The notes under the pieces: generated by a model
Seen by the model: only the letters and a program-made list of their open reading frames with translations
Database searches by the model: none
Told to the model about the DNA's origin: nothing
DNA from: Torymus aiolomorphi
Taxonomy: Eukaryota > Arthropoda > Insecta > Hymenoptera > Torymidae
NCBI GenBank assembly: GCA_036365515.1
Contig: CM070873.1
Location: forward strand, 178,884,104-178,948,103
DNA: 64,000 nucleotides
Direction: 5' to 3'
Translations under genes and position numbers: made by a program
Shown: piece by piece, positions 9,709 through 18,902 of the stretch
Layout of the letters: every line of letters starts with the position of its first letter
Numbering within the stretch: the first letter of the stretch is position 1

Positions 9709-11832
9709 ATGTCTCAAAATTATTCAACGAAGAGAATCAAATGTGCAGATTTTTTAAATAAGCACAAAAAAAATTTTTACGAACCTAATTCCGTGCGTTT
9801 TAAACAACTTGAGAATCTTGCTCATTCATTGAAGCTTCTCTATCCTGATTTACCTTTGACCCCCTCTACATATCTGTGTAGACGTTGTTACGAGCATGCT
9901 TTAGAATTGGTGACTAGCACTGACAATGAATTTTCAACGGATGATAATTTTATCGACAACGGAATCGATAGAGATGAACATTTTTTGCCAAGTACTCCAG
10001 AACGCGTGGAAGAATTTAATAATAAAATAATTACATTTTTCTCAGTATGTGTATCGTCTCTTAAGAGGAAAAATCTTATACGTGAAAAATCAATTGAAAA
10101 TTACGTAACAAAGAAAACGAAAAATATACTTTCAACATTGTCTAATGCCCTCGATGTGAAGTTGAATAATGTTTATGACGTTTCTATAAAAGCAAACGAA
10201 TCAACTGCATGCCGTTGTACAGAATGGGTACAAAATGTTAGTTTAGCCTTGCAAAAGTGTTCTACGGTATCAGAAAAAGTAAAAATTCTGACTTTGCTAC
10301 CCTCATCCTTAACGAAAAATGAAATTTTATCATTATTTCCAGACATAACATTGTACATGATAAAAAGAGCGAAAAGTCCTGCACAAGAAAAGGGAGTTTA
10401 TTCAGAACCAGAAGCGTACACAGGCCATCCAATTGACGAAAGGACCGAACAAATTGTTATGGAATATTATATAAATGACGATTTTAATTGTTCAAGAGAG
10501 AGTCCTAATAAGAGTGACGTTATTACCGTTAAAATAAATGATAAAAAAGAGAAGAAAGTTAAACGTTTTCTTACTCAAAGTCTGAAAGCAACGTATAAAG
10601 CATTAAAAAATGATTATCCGGAATTAAAAATTGGTAAATCGAAGTTTTATAGTTTGCGATCAAAATATGTTTTACTTAGCCCCATCAAAGAAGTTTGTCT
10701 CTGTGTCTATTGCGCAAATTAGGATTTATTTCTTACGAGCTTGATTAATTTCAGAAGGAGTAACATTACAGAGTTGGATGAACTTCGGTCAGAAATAATA
10801 AACGCAACAAAGTGTTCTGAGCCATCTGATTTATGTTATTTGCAGGAATGTAAAATTTGTCCAGGCAGTAGCGGAATTACGTTTCATGTTCTAAAACTGC
10901 AAGATGTAGAAAGCACAGAAGAAATTACGTATGCTTTGTGGGAAAATGGTAACTTGATTAAAAAAACGGTGCCAATTTCTGCTTTTAAAGAGGAACTTTC
11001 GGTTTGGACCATGAAGATTAGTACTCACATGTATGTAAAAAATATACAACGCAAAGCTATAAAAGCAGAAAGAGAAAATGCTAAAAAAGACCCACATCGT
11101 TTAGTTCTTCAAATAGACTTCGCTGAAAACTGGGCTGTAATTCATAATAAAGCTGTTCAAGGAAATCATTGGACTAATGATCAAATTTCTATTTTCACAG
11201 CAGTATCTTATCAAGGGGATTCGACACAAAGTTTCGCACTCATAAGTGATGACCGAAAACATGATTCAGCGTATGCTTTGCTAGCAATAGAAAACATTAT
11301 AATCTACTTGAAAGACAATTGTCGTGATTCAATCAAAAAAATTACCATTGTATCAGATGGCGCCGCTAGCCACTTTAAAAATCGCTTTCAATTATATGAA
11401 TTAAAACGAGCACCATTTGATATAAAATGGTTGTTCTCTGCTATTGAGCACGGCAAAGGAGCTGTAGATGGTGTGGGTGGACTTATAAAGCATTATGCTA
11501 CTTCGCATAATCTTCGAGGTCTCCATGAAAAATCCATTCAAAATGCTAATGATTTTGTAGAGCACGTTCAAAAATATACAGATGCAATTAAAATAATACA
11601 TTTACAAGACGTTGACGTAGAAGAGTTTAGAAAAGTAAAAAATGTTGATTGGCTTGCTACTCCTAAGTATCATGGAATTCAAAAAACGCATTTATGGATT
11701 AAAGAAACGTGCAATGATAAAGTACATTGTTTAACAGCAAAGACCGCTGATTGTCCCCTTACTGAAGTAAGAACAATGAAGCAGAAAAAGAAAGGTAGAT
11801 ATAAAAATAAAAAATCTAAAAGACAAAAATAA
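9709..11832 (+). pseudogene. DDD/E-type transposase, 707 codons, single TAG
   Basis: From ATG at 9709 the frame stays open to TAA at 11830-11832 except for one TAG at 10720-10722 (codon 338). The N terminus has a cysteine cluster (C12, C57, C60) and basic stretches that may bind DNA. More cysteines flank the stop (C330, C332, C335 and C376, C381, C384), suggesting a second metal site. Candidate catalytic acids are D470 in QIDFAENW, D550 in IVSDGAASHFK, and E580 or D587 in EHGKGAVDGVGG. The C terminus is a lysine-rich tail whose last ~14 codons lie inside the right terminal repeat. This is the least damaged coding sequence here. The enzyme class is inferred from acidic motifs and flanking inverted repeats; the family name Sola is only a guess. 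Confidence 0.75.
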
Positions 11833-12169
11833 AAAATACAACAGATACTATGTGTACTTGTATATTGCTTACGCACAAAGATAAAAACCTTTATATTGAC
11901 TGTTATAACATTGAATATATGTAAGGGTTAAGCGTGAAAAAGTTGTTTGTGTATTATCTCATTAATGATCGCTATTCCTGGGCACGGGTCAGGAATTTCA
12001 CAAATACGTCTAGATAGGTATTTAGCTCCTCTATCAGGACAAAAAAAATTGAGCAAAAAAAAAATGGCGTTTTTGAGAAAAATGCACTTATCTAAAAAGT
12101 GCATTTTTCAGTAAAAAGTACATAGGCATACGCGGTCCACCTGATTTGAAATGGATTCGGCCATATATT
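11790..12169 (-). repeat. Right terminal inverted repeat
   Basis: Reverse complement of the left repeat (8818-9490 without its insert). It starts inside the transposase coding region, at the lysine-rich tail, and runs to CCATATATT at 12169. A TA microsatellite follows at once. Confidence 0.87.
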
Positions 12170-12206
12170 CTCTTGTCCTATATATATATATATATATTCC
12201 CTTGTG

Positions 12207-12242
<36 letters not shown>

Positions 12243-12248
12243 CCTTGT

Positions 12249-12281
<33 letters not shown>

Positions 12282-12290
12282 CCGAGGCTG
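12170..12290. repeat. TA microsatellite with TTCCCTTGT spacers
   Basis: Three blocks of (TA)n separated by TTCCCTTGT-like spacers, a compound microsatellite directly outside the transposon right end. Confidence 0.9.
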
Positions 12291-12389
12291 GGTGATGACG
12301 ACCTAACCTTACACATCTTTACACACACAGATGTTACAAATGTTATCATATCGTCGTGAGTTAGTTTAAAATTAAAATTAGTTAATTAA

Positions 12390-12560
12390 TTATTCAAAGA
12401 TTTCAAGTAGGCAACTGGTGATAGAAGAATTCATCTATTCATATATCAATCAACGGGCGTTTTATTAGAAAGTATTGAACAGCAAAATGTTAAATGGCTA
12501 CAATCATTTTTAAAAAATTGATACTTTGTGTGAATTTTTTTTATATTTACAGATTATATA
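12390..12560 (+). repeat. Unit U, complete copy
   Basis: Starts TTCAAAGATTTCAAGTAGGC and shares GAAGAATTCATCTATTCATA, ATCAATCAACGGGCG, AATGTTAAATGGCT and the ending TTATATTTACAGAT with the copies at 8558-8817. It lies about 170 bp before the Pol III fragment. Confidence 0.7.
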
Positions 12561-12732
12561 AGATTTGTTTACAGTCATTGAAATTCGATTTTGAATTAAC
12601 TTGGATGGTTGTAAAACGTAGACAAATGCTGAAAGCCTTATTTTCATTCTATTTTGAATATGTAATATAGCCAATAAAGTTGAGGAGTTCTAATTGTGTA
12701 CTGTCGAAAAATATAATTTTGAATCAGCAAAA

Positions 12733-13085
12733 ATGAACGAGTGCCCTCATGACCCTGCTGGTTATTTTATTATTAATGGACAAGAAAAAGTTATTTTAAT
12801 ACAAGAACAGGCGCTTAGGAATAGACTTATATTAAAGAAGATAGTAAGAATATAGTACTAATCAAGAAAGAAAAAAAAAACCAATATTAGCCTATGGAAG
12901 AGCAGGCAAATACTATTTACAATACAATATTTTTCAAGGTGTATCTATATATTCTCAACATGAAAATTTTTCATGAGATATAATTTTAGAAGAATATTAA
13001 CAATTTGTCTTCGTATTTGACAGGACGAATAGAGGACTTGGATGTCCATGAAGAAAATGACAGTTTTATTGCTTTCAATGAATAA
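12733..13085 (+). pseudogene. Fragment of RNA polymerase III subunit 2-like gene
   Basis: Frame 12733-12855 encodes [18 protein letters not shown] followed by ILIQEQ and RNRLIL, the highly conserved segment of second-largest RNA polymerase subunits; the ILIQEQ...NR pattern fits the Pol III subunit (POLR3B/RPC2) best. Near 12890 a decayed stretch (GKYYLQYN) resembles the next conserved block. At 13023-13085, after an AG that could be a splice acceptor, EDLDVHEENDSFIA resembles the later YLDVNEEND block. Hundreds of residues between the blocks are missing and stops interrupt them. It is a broken partial copy, not a working gene. The subunit identity is from memory of the family. Confidence 0.65.
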
Positions 13086-13378
13086 CAGATAAAACAAACA
13101 ACAACTAAGATGTTTATTTAGATAGTATTGGATTCAATGTACGAAAAAAGTATTGTTTTGAAGTAAGTTTTTAAAAATAGGAACAAAAATTGTGATTTTC
13201 ATAGTTCGTCTATCTAGTTGAAAATTATATTCATAATAAAATTTTTGCGATTATTAAAAAATTACATCTAATCAGTGTTTTGCGTAATAAATAAAATAAA
13301 ATACCGGTATGATGTGTTGCATGAAGTGCATATATAATCAAATGACATGATAACAAATAACATAGTGATTAAAAAATA
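13086..13378. other. AT-rich spacer, no gene
   Basis: No coding signal. A diverged partial copy of the following tandem unit begins near 13271 (AATCAGTGTTTTGCGTAATA). Confidence 0.5.
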
Positions 13379-13855
13379 AATCAGTGTTTTGTGTAATATA
13401 AAAAAAATAAAATACTGGTAAAATGTGTTGCACGAAGTGTTATATCAAATTTTAAAACTTGTACTTAAAATCAGTTTGAAATGTTTTGAGAATAGAACAT
13501 GTGTGTATTAATAAATAATTATGTGTTATGAGGTTCCTAAACTTCATAATAAGCTTTTGCATAGAAGAAAATATTGCTGATTGACACACGAGGTTATAAA
13601 TATACAATATAATTTTCAGGGTTTTGTCTAATAATAAATAAAATATAGTACTGGTATGACGTGTTACGTGAAGTGTTTATAATCAAATTTTAAAACCTCT
13701 ATTAAAAATCAGTTTCAAATGTTTTGAAAATAGCTCAAGTGTGTATTAATAAATAATTACCCATTATGAGGTTCATACACTTCATAATAAGCTTTGGCAT
13801 AGAAGAAAATATTGCTGAGTGATACGTGAGGATATAAATATACAATATAATTTAT
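13379..13855 (+). repeat. Tandem duplication, two ~239-bp units
   Basis: Units 13379-13616 and 13617-13855 share TAATAAATAATT, CTTCATAATAAGCTTT, GCATAGAAGAAAATATTGCT and ATAAATATACAATATAATTT in the same order, differing by scattered substitutions. A third, partial unit precedes them near 13271. Confidence 0.85.
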
Positions 13856-15666
13856 GATGGCTATTTGAAATATTGGTCTGAGCCTTGATTAAAAAAGCAT
13901 CTGTCATCTTTAAAAAACTTAGTCGATATCAGTGCTGTACTGTTGTACGTATTTATTCAAGTGCCAATGAAAAGATTATGTCTAATGAACATGGAAGTAC
14001 TGGAAAGAGCAAAAATGATGTGTTATTGCGAAAATTTCAAGGAATGAAAGTAATCAGTAATCTATTTTATGATTTTCTCATGGTAAGCGATGTCAAAATG
14101 TTTCAGAGAAGTTTTTAGTACATATTTTTCTATACAAGATTCAGATAATAATAATGTTTAATTCATCAACTGGTTGTGTTTTTAATTTTACAAGATTATG
14201 TGTATGATGAAAAAAAATATTATGAAAAAGAAATATGTGGTTACCAAAATAATGAAACGAATTCCAGCTTTAGAATGTGCAATAGAAGGCTAGAGGTAAA
14301 TTTTAGCACAAATTTAATAATGTAATAATAATTTGTCAAAAAAACAAGAGCAAATGGATGCATAAGAGTGTTTTGTGAATAAACTTAGTATCAGGTGCTG
14401 TTACATAATGGTAGTTAACTTGGCAAACTTTGAGCTTCGCATTTTTAAGCTAGAGGATTAAGTGATTTCAGAGAAATAGATGCGAAAGAGTAGTTTTTAA
14501 AAACTTTGTACCGCCTGCTGCTACGGAAATAGCAGTTGACATGCGAACTCAACTTTTCAGCCAACTTTGAGCTTCGAGTTTTATAAAAGCAAGAGAATCA
14601 GCTGGTAATACAGAGATTTGACTTGTAATTCTGATAACTTCTGCTTTTGTCTTTTATTCCTTGCAATAGCTACAAAGAAAAAATATATTATTGTTATCTT
14701 TTTTAACAACTTTAAATTCTCTGTTGAAATACTAATATAAGTTTAATGTTTTTATCCAAACAATCTTGCTCTCAACAACTGTCCAACTCTCTACAAAGAA
14801 CTTGACAGAAGCTTAAATGTTTTTTTGAAACAATTGTATAATAAACACTTTTAAAACATATTTTTTAAACTATTTTCTATAATTCCTATAAAAACATTTT
14901 CTATTTCTCACAAAACTGACTTTTGCTATTTAAATTATCTCTTTATCTCTTTACAATATTTGTTTGTATGTATTTGCTATGAAAATGTTTTCTTTTTCTT
15001 ACAAAAATCATTTTTCTTATCTGTAGTATTACTCATTAAATTAAAACCGTACTTTCAATAACAGAATCATTTCTGTAAATTATTCATTATTATATTTTCT
15101 CTACAAAATATCTCTAAAAATGGTCCATCACTACATCTTAAAAAATCCTTTAATAAATTATTTTACAAAACTTCTACAATCCTTTAATAGTATATTACGC
15201 ACCAAGGAAGGAAAAAACTTGGATATTCCACAACTCGTGTAAATTGCCACCTGAGCCGAAAGCAAACACGAGCTGTGGGCTGGCCAATTTTACTCCCGTG
15301 GAGCGTATACTATTTTTTTGCCTAGCGAGGTCGAAAATACAACCTTCGCGATCGGGCGCCGGGAGCGCAAGTTCTACTTTCGGCCCGCTAGTCAAAAAAA
15401 ACTTTTGCAAGCAACGAGAAATTCTTTTCCAAAACTTTTACAATCACTTTACAAAAACTTTTACAAACGATAAGAATTTTTTCGGAAACCATAGGAATTA
15501 TTTTCCGAAACCTATACAATATCCTAAAAAATTATTTACGTTTTATTTTATGAAAAGGAATTCTACAAATCAATAATAAATTTTTGCGTTCTAAAGTCAA
15601 ACTAAATTTCTTACACGCGGATACTGAAAGTCAAACCCAAAAAAGTTGTGAAATCAATTAAAGTGT
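13856..15666. other. No recognisable gene
   Basis: AT-rich. A frame at 13885-14118 (77 codons) has no clear relative. A short duplicated block ending in AACTTTGAGCTTCG occurs near 14435 and 14565. A GC-richer patch at 15240-15400 stands out in base composition but encodes nothing I recognise. Confidence 0.45.
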
Positions 15667-16510
15667 AGTTCTATACTTAACAAACATTATTTATAATGTA
15701 CTTTTACTCTTAAAAAGTTGTGAAATCTCTCTAAAAAATTTGTTTACAAAAGTAAAAACTTATATTTCTTAAGGGAATCGATGAAATGATGAGTACACAA
15801 GATAATTTAATTCATTCTGAGCATGAATGAATTAAATTATCTTGTGTACTCATTATTTCATCGAATCCCTTAAGAAATACAATGAACATGGGTGATAAAG
15901 TCAACTATAGTAAAAACTTATAGGCAAGAATAAGTTTGGTTACTATTCCATGTAGTTTTATACTTAACAAACATTATTTATATTGTACTTTTACTCTTAA
16001 TTAAAAAGTTGTGAAATCTCGATCTCTAAAAAATTTTTTTACAAAAGTAAAAACTAAACTCTCGGAAACTACTGTATGACTGTTCTCAGAAATGTATTCA
16101 AATTTGTTCATCTTTCTATACAAATTAAACACAAGAAAGTACTGAAATAATATAAAACTTTCTGCGAAAGTATAAAATAAGGCAAGTATAGACGTTTTTT
16201 CTGTATAATCTATAAAATAATAATATTTATGATTTTTTAAAAGAAATCAAATAAATACCAATCAAAAAGTCTTTCACTTCTTTGAGTCATTGTATGCTGA
16301 ACAAATTATATGTAAGCATTCAAATTGTTTACTGCAAATCAAACAAACAAAAGTTGTGAAATCAACTATCAATAGTCAAGTAATGCAAACATCTCTCGGA
16401 AACAACTGTATGACTGTTTTCAGAAATGTATTCAAATTTGTTTATCCTTCTATACAAATTAAACACAAGAAAGTACTGAAATCAATTTATTGTAGTCAAG
16501 TACCCATAAG
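15667..16510 (+). repeat. Interleaved direct duplications
   Basis: The block at 15667-15760 (TATACTTAACAAACATTATT...) recurs at 15951-16055. The block at 16062-16150 (ACTGTATGACTGTTCTCAGA...) recurs at 16390-16490. A piece with AAAAGTTGTGAAATCAA appears near 15640 and 16345. The first pair brackets the long hairpin at 15764-15878. Confidence 0.8.
15764..15878. other. Near-perfect 54-bp-stem hairpin
   Basis: Arms 15764-15817 and 15825-15878 are reverse complements with only about two mismatches, separated by the 7-base loop TGAGCAT. Transcribed, either strand would form a long duplex able to feed a small-RNA pathway; alternatively it is a minimal MITE or a replication or repair inversion. No protein frame uses it. 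The structure is plain in the sequence; its role is unknown. Confidence 0.9.
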
Positions 16511-17028
16511 ATAACTTGACTGACATAATAGAACTTTTCGTACCTTTTGCGTGTAAAATTACATTTTATGCCCACGTTGTAACTTCAAAAATATTCAGCT
16601 AGTGGGCATAAAGTATTACTTAACGCCTAAGAGGAGCAATAGCTCACATACTCCTATACAAAACCTTATAGAACCTACGCACTTTACGCCCGTATAGGTG
16701 AAAATTATTTTATGACTATTATGCTTTCTTTTCATTTCTAAAATTGATAAGAATTTTTTCAGATATTTACGAAAAGTCAAAGTTTTGAACTTTCTATAAT
16801 ATTACGCATCTTCGGAGGACAAGAGAAGTCTAGAGCTGCTCTAGCAGGGGTGGTTCTCCAATCTCCCACACATACTTGGCGGGCCCGACGGTTTGCAGTT
16901 CAAGGTATAGACATGGTCATTTTCATATATAAAGATCAGATAAAATGTATAAATGGGTTGCATTTACATATTAAATACTCATCCATGAATGTATATCACT
17001 CTGTTTTTAAATAGAAATTGCAAACCCG
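16511..17028. other. No recognisable gene
   Basis: Holds a small inverted repeat (TATGCCCAC at 16567 and GTGGGCATA at 16602) and AT-rich sequence. Nothing else is supported. Confidence 0.4.
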
Positions 17029-17364
17029 CGTGAAAATATCATATGAGATCTCATATATGTGAATATCGGACATCAGATCTCATATGAGATTTCATATGAG
17101 ATCCCATAATATATAAAATTGCAGAGTTTGTAAATTGGTACTTTTGAGGAGATGTGAACCTTTCGCTCAGAGTTCGGACAATGTGACTAAAGAAATAATG
17201 ACCCTCAGGTTACCGACTCTGGGAAAAGGGGGTATAGATTTCTCCTCAAAAGTCGCGATTCTTGCTTTGAGAAATTTGAGGAGTCTCTTCAAAATGACGA
17301 CATCTCTTCATAAGTACCGATCTATACGTTGATATCTCTTCAAATATACCAATTCCCATAGTTA

Positions 17365-17441
<77 letters not shown>

Positions 17442-17507
17442 ATTTCATATGAGATCTGATGGCTGAAATACTCACATGAGATCTTATATGATATTTACAC
17501 GCGGGAA
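17029..17507. mobile_element. ~480-bp inverted-repeat element (MITE-like)
   Basis: The left end (CCCGCGTGAAAATATCATAT...) and the right end read in reverse complement (CCCGCGTGTAAATATCATAT...) match over roughly 75 bp. The repeats contain the palindrome CATATGAGATCTCATATG. The interior holds a short frame (17135-17332) and a TA/TG microsatellite. Flanks show only AAA on both sides, so the target duplication is uncertain. No transposase is present. Confidence 0.7.
17366..17441. repeat. TA microsatellite running into TG
   Basis: About 62 bases of (TA)n followed by (TG)n, inside the inverted-repeat element at 17029-17507. Confidence 0.95.
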
Positions 17508-17705
17508 AAGGATAAAAAATAGGTGGCTTATAAAATGGTTAGTAAAATCTAAAGCACTTTTGAGTAGATTTTTTAGTACAATTTATAAGCATTTTTATTT
17601 CATTCCTGTTTAAAAACGACGGACACAAGGAAAAATATTTTGGGCATATCAATTTCTTCCAAAGTTACAAAAGTTTGAAATTGATCGCCGAAAGTGCTCC
17701 TGTTT

Positions 17706-17991
17706 TGCTCTTGTTATCGTGCGACAATTAAAACACAAATTTTTTCTAAAATGATTTGTTTCTAAAAAACCAATGAAGATAATCTCTTGAAATTTGAACA
17801 ACATATAGTCTTCAATGAGTGTAATAAGTGGTTAAAATTTTAAGTCGATAAATCAAATATTCTTTAAGAAAACGCGATTCGAAAATTTTTTAAAAAATTT
17901 TTAACCACAAATATATTTTTTCGTAATGGACCGATTTTTTTGGGCAACGAACTCGATCTGAAGATATATAAAAAACTACATCTGTGCGAAA
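17706..17991 (+). repeat. 309-bp tandem repeat, left remnant
   Basis: Reads GCTCTTGTTATCGTGCGACA to ACATCTGTGCGAAA and matches 31,711-32,030 in the same orientation, on the far side of the large transposon. With 32,000-32,200 this shows a ~309-bp tandem array that was split by the insertion at 17992-31686. Confidence 0.8.
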
Positions 17992-18665
17992 GGCTATAGC
18001 GGGATAAGATGGTCAAAATTGCACTCACCTGGATTCTTTTTTGGGATTGACCATTCGAAAGTACATTGTTGAAAACCTCTCTAGCCAAATTTTCAGCTTC
18101 CTAAGTGATGATTTGAATCTCCTAAACTAAAAAACGTATTTATAACCGAAAAAATTCGCGGACGTGTGTTTTTGAGCAAGAAAACCGCCTGATTGTTTTC
18201 AGATTTTTAAAAAAACAATTGAGCTCAGGAAAAATTTTATTTTTCAATTATTTTTTAGGTTATGTAGGTAATTTTTTGATAACTTGTAAATAATGATTTT
18301 TAGTGTATTTTTTCCCATTCTTTCAAATGGCGGCGTCCGAATTTGCATTTTCGAGCCGGAACATACTCAAAATTCGAAAAAACCGATTTTTTAAGCATTT
18401 TTCCCATGTTTTTGGCACATAAACTCAAAACCAATAGCTAAATAAGTGCTTATGAACAATTTTTTTCAATTTCTTTCTATATCTTCGAATTCCACTGTCA
18501 GAACTACCATTTTCATCAAATAATGCTATAAAATCAAATTATAAACATTTTTTTCGTGTTTTTACCATGTTTTTGGAACATCACCTCAAAGAAGATCGAT
18601 GAATACGTGTTAGGGCATACAAAAATATTCTAAAAATTTTTAGAATCGAGTATTACTTCGTCGGT
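17992..18665 (+). repeat. Left terminal inverted repeat of the 13.7-kb transposon
   Basis: Matches the reverse complement of about 30950-31686. Landmarks are AGATGGTCAAAATTGCACTC, CTCTCTAGCCAAATTTTCAG, GGTTATGTAGGTAATTTTT, CGAGCCGGAACATA and ATTCCACTGTCAGAACTACC. It ends near CGAGTATTACTTC at 18665. Confidence 0.85.
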
Positions 18666-18902
18666 AGCTACAATTATTTTTATTCAAATTCATTTGTAGA
18701 TAAATAAAAATGAGTAAATATTTCTAATAGAAATTAATTATTATAAATATGTTATGAATATTTTTGTGCTTTTATTAAAACAATAAAATAAGGATGTACC
18801 ATTTCATATTTGTCCTTTATTCTTGCGAGAATTGTTTTTAGAAGTTCTATTTGACAAAATTACATGAGTAATAATTTTTAATATTGAATTATAATAATAT
18901 TT

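Larger units (their letters stand above)
8818..12169 (+). mobile_element. DNA transposon with long TIRs (Sola-like, tentative)
   Basis: Inverted repeats of about 380 bp flank one long transposase frame. The right repeat is continuous (11790-12169). The left repeat is split: 8818-8866 matches the outer part and 9151-9490 the inner part, with a 284-bp insert between them flanked by TATG on each side. The outermost shared sequence is AATATATGGCC. No clear target duplication of the whole element was found. The transposase resembles widespread invertebrate DDD/E proteins that I associate loosely with Sola; that family name is uncertain. Confidence 0.7.

Noticed and set aside
13885..14118. 77-codon frame as a further piece of the Pol III subunit gene
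   Set aside because: Only vague resemblance (RYQCCTVVRIYSS); not enough to support homology.
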